Assembly: GCA_963818925.1 (NCBI GenBank)
Contig: CAWFTN010000001.1
Coordinates: forward strand, 2,976,001-3,040,000
From: JAMXLG01 sp963818925
GTDB lineage: Bacteria; Vulcanimicrobiota; Vulcanimicrobiia; Vulcanimicrobiales; Vulcanimicrobiaceae
Length of the DNA: 64,000 nucleotides
Direction of reading: 5' to 3'
Shown: positions 35,058 through 42,419 of the stretch, piece by piece
Layout: each line of letters starts with the position of its first letter
Position numbering within the stretch: the stretch's first letter is position 1
The notes under the pieces: generated by a model
What the model saw: only the letters and a program-made list of their open reading frames with translations
What the model was told of the DNA's origin: nothing
The model's database searches: none
Translations under genes and position numbers: made by a program

Positions 35058-36154
35058 AGCGCCACCGTTGCCCGCTCGATGCCATAGATGCGGGCAGCCT
35101 CAGGCAGATCGGACGGCAAATGCGTTGCCGTCACAAAAGCTTGCTCGTAGCCACCGACGCCGGCCAGAAATGCCGCCGCACGCTCTTCGTCGAGTTCCGA
35201 GAGCACATCGTCCAGCAATAATAACGGCGCTTCATTAGCGCGATCGCGCATCACACTATATTCGGCAACCTTGAGCGCAAGCACCGCTGTCCGCTGCTGA
35301 CCCTGAGACCCATACGCCGCTAAAGAGTGCCCATCGAGCTCCAAACCGAGATCGTCGCGATGCGGACCGGCAAGCGTCATCTTCCGCATCCGCTCCTGGT
35401 CCGCGACCGCCTTGAACCGCCGCTCGAGCGCGCCGCTGACTGCATCACCAGTCGGTGCCTCGAAGGGGACGTTCGGCGCATATGATACGTGCAACGCCTC
35501 GGCACCGTCCGTCCATTCCGCGTGCGTGCGTTCCGCTTCACGTGCAAGTTCGGTAATGAAGTGGTTGCGCGTGAGCATCAGGTACGTTCCCGCGTCGACG
35601 AGCGTGTTGTCATAGATCGCGAGCAGTTCCGGATCGAACGTGACGTTGCCGCGCAGCATCGCGGATTTTTGCTGCAACGCTTTTTGATAGCGCGCAAGCT
35701 CGTGATAGTACTGGCGGTCTTCTTGCGCAAGCGCAATGTTGACGAGCGCGCGACGTAATGATGGCGCCCCACCGACGAGTTGTAAATCGGCTGGAACAAA
35801 TGTGACAACGCGAATGCTTCCCAGAAAACGCGCATAGCGCACACCTTGTCCGTTGATTGTGTATTGCTTCCGGGTCACACGCCCCGTTTTTGCGATGTTG
35901 CAACCCAGATGAATGATGCCCGCGCGAATCTTCGCATCGCCGGCTACAACGGCAAGTTCCAAACCTTCGCGCACGAGATCCGCATCGCGTGACGTTCGAA
36001 ATGATTTGCCCGTACCTAGCATCGCGATCGCTTCCAGCAGATTACTTTTCCCCTGCGCATTCTGCCCAACGAACACGTTGAGCCCCGGCGCCGGATCGAG
36101 ATCGAGTTCTGCGTAGTTGCGGAAGTTAGAAAGCCGCACACGCGTTAACTGCAC
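35051..36154 (-). CDS. recF: DNA replication and repair protein RecF
   Basis: A 367-residue SMC-like ATPase that helps load RecA at gaps. Walker A GQNAQGKSNLLEAIAML sits near residue 30 after the typical LSNFRNYAELDLDPAPGLNV. The ABC signature region GSQGQQRTAVLALKVAEY and Walker B LLLLDDVLSELDEERAAAFL are present. It uses a GTG start. It lies 37 bases downstream of dnaN and overlaps the DciA-like gene. Confidence 0.96.
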   Translation of the reverse strand: MQLTRVRLSNFRNYAELDLDPAPGLNVFVGQNAQGKSNLLEAIAMLGTGKSFRTSRDADLVREGLELAVVAGDAKIRAGIIHLGCNIAKTGRVTRKQYTINGQGVRYARFLGSIRVVTFVPADLQLVGGAPSLRRALVNIALAQEDRQYYHELARYQKALQQKSAMLRGNVTFDPELLAIYDNTLVDAGTYLMLTRNHFITELAREAERTHAEWTDGAEALHVSYAPNVPFEAPTGDAVSGALERRFKAVADQERMRKMTLAGPHRDDLGLELDGHSLAAYGSQGQQRTAVLALKVAEYSVMRDRANEAPLLLLDDVLSELDEERAAAFLAGVGGYEQAFVTATHLPSDLPEAARIYGIERATVALC

Positions 36155-36191
36155 GCGCTGTCGTCGCCGCCGTTCACTCGCATGCTCGACG

Positions 36192-37307
36192 CTATTGGCG
36201 CAGCGGCATTAATACGTAGAGTTGTTGCGCGCCCTCGGGCGGTTCAACCGGGCGGATTGCGGCCGGTGAGAGTGGGCCGAGGAATTCGATGACGGTCTGA
36301 GCGCTTTTGATGTGGTTGAGGATTTCGACCAGATAGCGCGCGTTGAAGGCGATGGAAAGATCGTCGCCGGTTTGTTCGACTTCGATCTCTTCGTAGGCGT
36401 TGCCGGAAATGTCGGAGCTAGCCGTCACGATCAAGGTTTGATTCGCGACGGAGAGCTTTACCATACTTGCACGATCGCCGGCGACGAGTTCGGCGCGGCG
36501 GAGGCTCCCGATAAGGGCTTGCGTGTTGACGGTGACACTGCGGTCGAACTTCGCGGGGATGACCTGTTGATAGTTCGGATACTGGCCGTCCACGAGGCGA
36601 ACCGTGATCGACGTATCGGCGGCCGTCATCTGCAACTGGTTGCTCTGCGCACCCAGTGCCGAGACCGCGATCTGATCCCCACTGCCGAGGTTGCGCGCCG
36701 CTTCGGCCAGTGCGCGTGACGGTACGATGTACCTCTCGGGGCCGGTGATGCCGTCATCAAGCATCGTTTGGTACTTTGCGAGGCGATAGCCATCGGTTGC
36801 GACCATCGTGAGATTGTTGCCCTCGATTTCGAGTAACGTGCCCATTAGGACCGCGCCGCGTGCCTCTTCGCTCGATGCGGCGAAGATCGTCGCGTCGATG
36901 CCGTCGCGGAAGCGCTTGGCACCGATCGTGAAGTGCGAACCCTTCGTGGCGGCGGGAAGCGGCGGATACTCGTCGGCCGGCAACGCGTGGAAGTCGTAGT
37001 TACTGCGCTCGCATTTGACGGAGGCGCGCGTCGGCGTGCCGTTGAGTTCGAGCAGGCCCGTCGGCAAGTTCCCGAGGTAGCTCGAGAACAGCTTGGCCGG
37101 AACCGTAACCGAGCCGCCTTCGCTGATCTCCGCCGGGAAGGCGTGTTCGAGCGTCAGCTCCAAGTCGGTGGCGCGAACGGAAATCTTGTTCCCGTCGGCT
37201 TGTAAAAGGACGTTCGAGAGGATGGGCACGGTCGTGTGCGCGTTGACGACCTTGCTTGCCGCACCAACCGCGCTTGCGATGTCCTTCGTGTTACAGGTGA
37301 ACTTCAT
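36192..37307 (-). CDS. dnaN: DNA polymerase III sliding clamp, beta subunit
   Basis: A 371-residue beta clamp of three similar domains: MKFTCNTKDIASAVGAASKV at the N-terminus, SNVLLQADGNKISVRATDLE, VATDGYRLAKYQTML in the middle domain, and the C-terminal QQLYVLMPLRQ (the usual L-x-P-[VM]-R end). It confers processivity and serves as a docking platform. It is 316 bases downstream of dnaA, separated by a terminator. Confidence 0.97.
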   Translation of the reverse strand: MKFTCNTKDIASAVGAASKVVNAHTTVPILSNVLLQADGNKISVRATDLELTLEHAFPAEISEGGSVTVPAKLFSSYLGNLPTGLLELNGTPTRASVKCERSNYDFHALPADEYPPLPAATKGSHFTIGAKRFRDGIDATIFAASSEEARGAVLMGTLLEIEGNNLTMVATDGYRLAKYQTMLDDGITGPERYIVPSRALAEAARNLGSGDQIAVSALGAQSNQLQMTAADTSITVRLVDGQYPNYQQVIPAKFDRSVTVNTQALIGSLRRAELVAGDRASMVKLSVANQTLIVTASSDISGNAYEEIEVEQTGDDLSIAFNARYLVEILNHIKSAQTVIEFLGPLSPAAIRPVEPPEGAQQLYVLMPLRQ

Positions 37308-37623
37308 GATTCCACCGATGCTCCGCTCGCGTTACTTCCGGGTAAGAATTAGATAATACCGCCGTAACAGTAGTAGTGCGGTGTATTTCGCGGATAACTC
37401 GTTTTTTGCTTGTTCCCATGCGGGGTTCCGCTTGGAATAAGCTGTGGATGCCAACCGCCCGTGGATACACATAACCACCGTTTCGGACCCCCGTGCAGTT
37501 ATCCACGCACAAAGGCTCAACCTTGTGCGCGACTACAGTGCACATTGGGGATTCATCATTAGACAAAGAAAAACGGCCCGGCGATTACAGCGGACCGTGT
37601 CACCTCAGCGAGACGTGTGGGCA
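37308..37623. other. dnaA-dnaN intergenic region with scattered DnaA-box-like sites
   Basis: No gene is supported here. It contains TTATCCACG (37499-37507), one mismatch from the consensus DnaA box, and weaker TGTGGATGC (37443-37451). A dnaA terminator lies at 37566-37598. The region next to dnaN is AT-richer (gtaacagtagtagtgcgg, ttactt) and probably carries the dnaN promoter. The boxes could be for dnaA/dnaN regulation; the denser cluster is on the other side of dnaA. Confidence 0.5.
37566..37598 (-). terminator. Rho-independent terminator after dnaA
   Basis: On the minus strand ACGGTCC (37598-37592) pairs with GGGCCGT (37579-37573), one G-U pair included, across a 12-base loop and is followed by TTTTTC. 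It lies 26 bases past the dnaA stop. Confidence 0.75.
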
Positions 37624-39006
37624 CTATGGATTTTGGCACATGGCAATGAGTTGGCGGATTTTGTTTCGGTAGGCCTCGTCGCGTTGCATTTGATCTTTGA
37701 TCTTGTCGCGTGCGTACATCACGGTGGTGTGATCCTTCTTGCCGAAATCGCGTGCGATCTGCGGTAGCGAGTAATTCGTCAGTTCCGTTGCGATATACAT
37801 CGCGATTTGTCGTGGCGCTGCTAGGCGTTGGTCGCGGCGGCCGTTGTCCATCTCTTTGACCGTCAAGCCGTGCGCGCTCGCAACGGTCTCTTTGATCTTC
37901 GAGATCGTAATGCGCTGCAGCGGCGCTTGCGCGACGGCGCTCTTGAGTACTTCCGCAGCGAGATCGAGTGTAATCGGCGACTTCGTCAGCGAGGCGTACG
38001 CGACGACGCGGATCAGCGCGCCCTCGAGTTCGCGGATGTTGGACGGAATCACCTTGGCGATGAACGACGTCACTTCGTCCGGAACGGGGATCTTCTCGCT
38101 CTCCGCTTTCTTTCGAAGAATGGCTTCACGCGTTTCGATGTCGGGCGCCTGAATGTCGGTCAGCAACCCCCACTCGAAACGCGAGCGTAAGCGCGATTCG
38201 AGTGTTTGAATCTCTTTGGGTGGTCGGTCAGAGCTAATGATGAGCTGCCGGCCGGATTCGTGCAGCGCATTGAAGGTGTGGAAGAACTCTTCTTGCGTCG
38301 TCTCTTTGCCGGCCAAGAATTGAATGTCGTCGATCAGCAGCACGTCGACTTGGCGGTAACGATTGCGGAACTCCGGCGTGCGGTTGTTTTGCAGCGCGAT
38401 GATGAACTCGTTCGTGAACTTCTCGCACGTCACGTAGACGACGTTTGCGCTCGGATTGTCCATCAGTACGCGATGACCGATCGCGTGCATCAAGTGCGTC
38501 TTGCCGAGTCCGACACCGCCATATAAGAAGAGTGGATTGTATGCTCGCGCAGGCGCGCAGGCTACGGCCTGCGCGGCGGCGTGCGCAAAACGGTTGGAGT
38601 TGCCGACGACAAATTCTTCAAACGTGTAGCGCGAATTGAGATTCGAGCTGCGCAGCTCTTCGGGAGCGCGCGTAGGCGCGGCGGCCGTCGGGGCTGCTTG
38701 CGTTGCTTGCGGCGACGCTTCAGCTTCCGCGACGGTAAATCGCAGTTCGCAACGCGCGCCGAAGACCTCCGTCAAGACGTCGGCGATTTGCCCCTTGAGG
38801 CGATTCTCAACCCAGTCGCGCGCAAAATTGCTCTGCACCGAAAGCAGCAGCTCGCCGCCGTGCATCGAGACGAGGCGGATCGGCTTGATCCACATCTCGA
38901 AGATCGGCTTGGAAAACTTGCGTTCGAGTGCCTCCAGAGCCGCGTTCCACAGCTCGTTTGAGATGTCGGAGTTGCCAACCGCAAGCGCCATCCTCTGCGT
39001 CCCCAT
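37624..39006 (-). CDS. dnaA: Chromosomal replication initiator DnaA
   Basis: A 460-residue AAA+ initiator. Domains: N-terminal domain I (LWNAALEALERKFSKPIFEM), a variable Ala/Pro/Thr linker (~residues 95-120), the ATPase with Walker A GGVGLGKTHLMHA and Walker B VLLIDDIQFLAGK, and the C-terminal DNA-binding domain with DnaA signature QIARDFGKKDHTTVMYARDK. ATGs at 39006 and 38991 are both plausible starts; neither has a clear ribosome binding site. It is divergent from rpmH across the candidate origin. Confidence 0.97.
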   Translation of the reverse strand: MGTQRMALAVGNSDISNELWNAALEALERKFSKPIFEMWIKPIRLVSMHGGELLLSVQSNFARDWVENRLKGQIADVLTEVFGARCELRFTVAEAEASPQATQAAPTAAAPTRAPEELRSSNLNSRYTFEEFVVGNSNRFAHAAAQAVACAPARAYNPLFLYGGVGLGKTHLMHAIGHRVLMDNPSANVVYVTCEKFTNEFIIALQNNRTPEFRNRYRQVDVLLIDDIQFLAGKETTQEEFFHTFNALHESGRQLIISSDRPPKEIQTLESRLRSRFEWGLLTDIQAPDIETREAILRKKAESEKIPVPDEVTSFIAKVIPSNIRELEGALIRVVAYASLTKSPITLDLAAEVLKSAVAQAPLQRITISKIKETVASAHGLTVKEMDNGRRDQRLAAPRQIAMYIATELTNYSLPQIARDFGKKDHTTVMYARDKIKDQMQRDEAYRNKIRQLIAMCQNP

Positions 39007-39446
39007 TGACCAAAAGTAGTACTCGAACCACCAAAAAGAGCCGCATCCCGCCGCCCCCTCCTGGGGTCCCGTGAGGCGCTTTCGGTTGGCTTAATCAGGC
39101 CTCTCTCCTGCGGCTTTTGAAAGCGAATTTATCCACTTATCCACAGGGCGCTTTAAACGATTTTGCGGGCGTTTTCACGGCGTCTGAACAGTTTTCCGAC
39201 GACCCTTGACAGCTTAAAAAAAGCCCGGTTTTATGCTGGTTTGCCCTTCATTCGGCTCGCTTGCATAGCCAAGTTCTCCACAGCCCTGTCCACAGGTGTG
39301 GAAATCCCTATCATCAAGCCGTCTTAAGCCGCTCTTGGCCGTCGCGTGCGGCTTTCGCCTTGACGCCCCCACGGGGCGGACTCTATACTTAGGGGCTGTA
39401 TGCCGCCCACTGGCGGCTATTTTTACCTGGGAGAGTAGAGCAAGGT
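39007..39446. other. Candidate replication origin (oriC) between dnaA and rpmH
   Basis: This 440-base gap has no gene. DnaA boxes: TTATCCACT (39129-39137) and exact TTATCCACA (39137-39145) head to tail, then TTCTCCACA (39274-39282), CTGTCCACA (39286-39294) and the inverted, weaker TGTGGAAAT (39297-39305). A relatively AT-rich stretch (cttaaaaaaagc ... ttttatg, 39212-39235) lies between the two clusters and could be the unwinding element. The dnaA-rpmH interval is a classic origin site. Confirmation would need GC-skew or replication data. Confidence 0.7.
39360..39389 (+). promoter_or_regulatory. Sigma-70-type promoter for rpmH
   Basis: TTGACG (39360-39365), an 18-base spacer and TATACT (39384-39389) closely match the -35 and -10 consensus, about 57 bases before the rpmH ATG. 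A second TTGACA at 39206-39211 with a poor -10 (TTTATG, 39230) is weaker. Confidence 0.65.
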
Positions 39447-39581
39447 ATGAAGCGGACGTTTCAGCCGCACAACCGCCGTCGCAAACGCGTGCACGGCTTC
39501 CTCGAGCGGATGTCCACGAAGAACGGCCGCGCCGTGTTGTCGCGCCGTCGTAAGAAGGGGCGTCACCGCCTGACGGTCTGA
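39447..39581 (+). CDS. rpmH: Ribosomal protein bL34
   Basis: A 44-residue large-subunit protein, MKRTFQPHNRRRKRVHGFLE at the N-terminus and RRRKKGRHRLTV at the end, matching L34 throughout. Arg/Lys-rich and of normal length. The stop shares one base with the rnpA start (TGATG), so the two are translationally coupled as in many bacteria. Confidence 0.97.
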   Translation: MKRTFQPHNRRRKRVHGFLERMSTKNGRAVLSRRRKKGRHRLTV

Positions 39582-39898
39582 TGCGCAGTTATGCCAGCCT
39601 GCGGCGCAGTTGGGAGTTTACCCGTCTGCGCCAGCGCGGCCGGCGTATCGCCACCGGAGCCTTGACCGTCTACCGCGCCGACTCATTCCCGAACGACAAA
39701 ACCGCAGTGGTCGGCATCACGGTCGGCAAGCCCGTCGGAGGGGCCGTCGTCCGAAATACCGTTCGCCGCCGGGTGGCGGCGATTTTGCGCGAAGCGCTCA
39801 GCGGGCGTCGCCTGCGCGTGCTGGTCGTCGCGCGCCCCGCCGCCGCCACGACATCCTTTGCTCAGTTGCGAAACGATCTTCAGCGGGCACTGGTATAG
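39581..39898 (+). CDS. rnpA: Ribonuclease P protein component
   Basis: A 105-residue basic protein that assists the RNase P RNA in tRNA 5' maturation. ASLRRSWEFTRLRQRGRRI is the N-terminal family segment, and GKPVGGAVVRNTVRRRVAAI carries the conserved RNR-type basic patch. The order rpmH-rnpA-yidD-yidC-jag is the standard one. Confidence 0.95.
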   Translation: MRSYASLRRSWEFTRLRQRGRRIATGALTVYRADSFPNDKTAVVGITVGKPVGGAVVRNTVRRRVAAILREALSGRRLRVLVVARPAAATTSFAQLRNDLQRALV

Positions 39899-39907
39899 GG
39901 CAAAGCC

Positions 39908-40144
39908 GTGCGTTATCTCCTGATTCTCCCGATTCGTCTCTATCAGATCGCGATCTCGCCTCTGTTGGGACCGCATTGCCGGTTCTACCCGAGCTGCTCG
40001 CAGTACGCGGTCGAATCCATTCAACGATTTGGAGCGTTGCGCGGTACGTGGTTGACACTGTGCCGCATCGCTCGCTGTCACCCAGGGCACCCCGGCGGCG
40101 TCGATCTCGTCCCGGTCGTTCGGTGCTCTCACTTGGAAAGGTAA
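39908..40144 (+). CDS. yidD: Membrane protein insertion efficiency factor YidD
   Basis: A 78-residue protein with the signature LLGPHCRFYPSCSQYAVESI and CRIARCHPGHPGGVDLVP. YidD aids YidC-dependent insertion. GTG start at 39908, nine bases after rnpA. Confidence 0.95.
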   Translation: MRYLLILPIRLYQIAISPLLGPHCRFYPSCSQYAVESIQRFGALRGTWLTLCRIARCHPGHPGGVDLVPVVRCSHLER

Positions 40145-40147
40145 GCG

Positions 40148-41020
40148 TTGCACCTCATTCTCGCGACCAGTTGGCTCGATCCGATCGTCAACGGCATGGC
40201 ATGGCTGGTCAATGCGATCAACACGCCGATTCACAACCTCGGCATAACGTTGATCATCCTCGCCGCCATCATTCGCCTCATCTTCTGGCCACTGAACAGC
40301 AAGCAGTTCAAGTCCATGATCGCGATGCAAAAGGTTGCACCGAGGATCAAGCAGCTGCAGGCGCGCTATAAGAACGATCCGCAGAAGCTTCAGTCGGAAA
40401 CGATGGCACTGTATAAGGAAGCGGGTGCGAATCCGCTCTCCGGATGCTTGCCGCTGATCGTGCAGTACCCGTTCATTATTAGCGTCTTCTACATGGTGCT
40501 GCAGAACAAGTCGCTGTACGAGAACCAAGACTTCCTGTGGATCGGAAGCGTGATTTCGCAGCACTCTCCGGTGCTCTTCGGCGTTCCGGTCTTTGCCGCG
40601 AGCCTCGCGCACGCCGATTTGGTGTTGCTCGTGCTCTACGCGCTGTCGATGTACGTAAGCGTGCGTTTCGGCAGCATGCCGGCGACGGATCCGCAGCAGG
40701 CGCAGACGCAAAAGATGATGTCGATTCTCTCACCGATCATGCTCGGCTTTATCGGCTTCAAGTATCAATGGCCGTCGGCCATGGTGCTCTACTGGTTCTC
40801 CTCGAACATTTTCCAAATGGGCCAGCAGTTCTATCTGCTGCGTAAGTACCATGAACCGCTGTCGTTCCTCGACAGCGCCCACGCGCTCACCGACGTTCCG
40901 GCGCCGCAAGACGAAAAGGCTCCGGCGGATGGCGCGAAGGCAAAGAAGAAGCTGCCGAAGCAATCGAGCGCAGCCAAGACGTATAAGGTCAAGAAGAAGA
41001 CGAAAGGCGCGAATTCCTAG
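40148..41020 (+). CDS. yidC: Membrane protein insertase YidC/Oxa1 family
   Basis: A 290-residue insertase of the short type without the large periplasmic domain. The conserved cytoplasmic hairpin (KQFKSMIAMQKVAPRIKQLQ, then NPLSGCLPLIVQYPFIISVF) and the C-terminal membrane segments (FKYQWPSAMVLYWFSSNIFQ) are present; the Arg of the hydrophilic groove would be in IIRLIFWPL. The C-terminal tail is Lys-rich (KKLPKQ...KVKKKTKG), a ribosome-binding feature. The start is TTG at 40148, preceded by ggaaagg; no ATG lies nearby in frame. Confidence 0.95.
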   Translation: MHLILATSWLDPIVNGMAWLVNAINTPIHNLGITLIILAAIIRLIFWPLNSKQFKSMIAMQKVAPRIKQLQARYKNDPQKLQSETMALYKEAGANPLSGCLPLIVQYPFIISVFYMVLQNKSLYENQDFLWIGSVISQHSPVLFGVPVFAASLAHADLVLLVLYALSMYVSVRFGSMPATDPQQAQTQKMMSILSPIMLGFIGFKYQWPSAMVLYWFSSNIFQMGQQFYLLRKYHEPLSFLDSAHALTDVPAPQDEKAPADGAKAKKKLPKQSSAAKTYKVKKKTKGANS

Positions 41021-41695
41021 ATGTTGTACGAAGACGATTTCGAGTTCGAAGAACAGCCCGCGAACATTCGCGACCGGCAGATTCCCGGGAAGAACGAATC
41101 ACGCACCGGCGGCGGCGGTGGCCGCCGGCGCGGCGGCAGCGGCAGCGGGAGCGCCGGCGGTGGACGACGCGGCGGCAACGGTGGCGGACGACGCTATGGT
41201 GCGCCGCTCGGTGCATACCACAGCGGCGAGAAGCACGAGTTTCCGCCGGATGCGCTGCCCGCGCGCGATCTCCTCACGGAGATTCTGAACCGTATGGGCG
41301 TGCAGCACGCGGAAATTAGCTACATTCCGCGTCAAGAAGGCGAGTATCTCGAAGTGACGGGTCCCGATCTCGCGATGCTGATCGGCCGCCACGGAAATAC
41401 GCTCGAGGCGCTCAACTTGGTGTTCAACAACATCATCAACGCGGGCGTGCGCAGTAACCGGCGCTACTACACCATCGACGCTGAAGGGTATCGTGCGCGT
41501 CGCGCGGATCAGCTCAAGGATTTGGCGCTGCACACGCTCGAGCGCGTGACCCGCGACAACAAACCGGTCAAGCTCGAACCGATGCTGCCGTCGGAACGCA
41601 AGATCGTGCACATCGCGCTTGCCGAGAATGCGGCGGTGCGAACCGAGTCGGAAGGCGAAGAACCCGAACGCTGCGTGGTCATCTTCCCGAAATAA
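41021..41695 (+). CDS. jag: Jag/KhpB-like RNA-binding protein (KH + R3H) with RGG-rich N-terminus
   Basis: 224 residues. After an acidic start comes a low-complexity stretch (residues ~27-60) made almost only of Gly, Arg and Ser with GGGRRGG-type repeats. It is followed by a KH-like domain (MGVQHAEISYI...GPDLAMLIGRHGNTLEALN) and an R3H domain (LERVTRDNKPVKLEPMLPSE then RKIVHIALAE). Jag proteins bind RNA and sit downstream of yidC, as here. The usual Jag-N domain is replaced by the RGG-like region. ATG directly follows the yidC stop. Confidence 0.9.
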   Translation: MLYEDDFEFEEQPANIRDRQIPGKNESRTGGGGGRRRGGSGSGSAGGGRRGGNGGGRRYGAPLGAYHSGEKHEFPPDALPARDLLTEILNRMGVQHAEISYIPRQEGEYLEVTGPDLAMLIGRHGNTLEALNLVFNNIINAGVRSNRRYYTIDAEGYRARRADQLKDLALHTLERVTRDNKPVKLEPMLPSERKIVHIALAENAAVRTESEGEEPERCVVIFPK

Positions 41696-41727
41696 ATGCG
41701 GGTTTGCGCGTGCAGCGCAAATCTATA

Positions 41728-41755
41728 ACGGCGCCGTGATCCGGCGCCGTTTTTC
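41728..41755 (+). terminator. Rho-independent terminator after jag
   Basis: ACGGCGCC (41728-41735), a short loop and GGCGCCGT (41743-41750) form a strong stem followed by TTTTTC. It closes the rpmH-jag operon. Confidence 0.9.
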
Positions 41756-41889
41756 TTATTGCCTTGCGCGCGAAATGTGCGTGCTTGTGCCCGCTTCGAG
41801 CAAGATGTCCATGAAAGAGATGTCTGTGGGTTCTGCGCCGAGCGACCGCTGTGGCGCAACCTTTTCATCGCCCTCCGGTAACAACGGAC

Positions 41890-42336
41890 ATGGAACGCTA
41901 CGAGCACCGGCAGCACTCGACGTGGATGTATTGGATAGCAATCGCCGTGCTGGCGATATTCGTGTTTCTTGCGCGCAGCGAGCCGTCGACGGGGCCTGGG
42001 CTTGCGATTGCAAGCATCATCGTGGCGGTGTCGATGGCTGCGTTCTCGCGCCTCTGCACACGCGTGGATTCGGAGGCTGTTTCGTGGTCATTCGGATGGG
42101 GATGGCCGGCGGGCTCGATTGCGCTTGGGGATATTGAGAGCGTCGAGGGGACGGAGACGAATCTGCTCGAGGGCTGGGGAATTCACTGGACGATTTGGCA
42201 CGGCTGGCTCTGGAATGCCGGCGGTTTTCAGGCGGTCGAGATGACGAAACGCGACGGCTCGCGTATCACGCTCGGTACCGATGACCCGCAAGGACTCTAC
42301 GATGCAATCGTCGCTCACCGGCGAGCAATCTCATGA
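41890..42336 (+). CDS. Small membrane protein, unknown function
   Basis: 148 residues from the ATG at 41890 (a GTG at 41851 would add 13 residues). Two adjacent hydrophobic segments (MYWIAIAVLAIFVFLA and GPGLAIASIIVAVSMAAF) are followed by a beta-rich C-terminal part (DIESVEGTETNLLEGWGIHW, MTKRDGSRITLGTDDPQGLY) that resembles a bacterial PH-like domain. Related membrane proteins of this layout are widespread and uncharacterised. A 28-codon frame overlaps its stop. Confidence 0.6.
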   Translation: MERYEHRQHSTWMYWIAIAVLAIFVFLARSEPSTGPGLAIASIIVAVSMAAFSRLCTRVDSEAVSWSFGWGWPAGSIALGDIESVEGTETNLLEGWGIHWTIWHGWLWNAGGFQAVEMTKRDGSRITLGTDDPQGLYDAIVAHRRAIS

Positions 42337-42419
42337 AGGCCTTTTTCGCCGCGTCGCTGCAACTCATCGCCAATGCGATCGTCGACAGCTTGGCGAGTTG
42401 TCTGTTCTTCGGCTGTTAA
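42333..42419 (+). CDS. Possible 28-residue hydrophobic peptide
   Basis: ATG at 42333 overlaps the preceding stop (ATGA). The frame encodes MKAFFAASLQLIANAIVDSL and ends LFFGC. It has one hydrophobic helix-like stretch and overlaps the start of the next gene in another frame. It could be a leader or small membrane protein, or chance; nothing beyond the coupled start supports it. Confidence 0.25.
   Translation: MKAFFAASLQLIANAIVDSLASCLFFGC

Noticed and set aside
37291..37566. 91-codon minus-strand frame between dnaN and dnaA
   Set aside because: It overlaps the dnaN start region, carries DnaA-box-like sites, and its product has no recognisable features.
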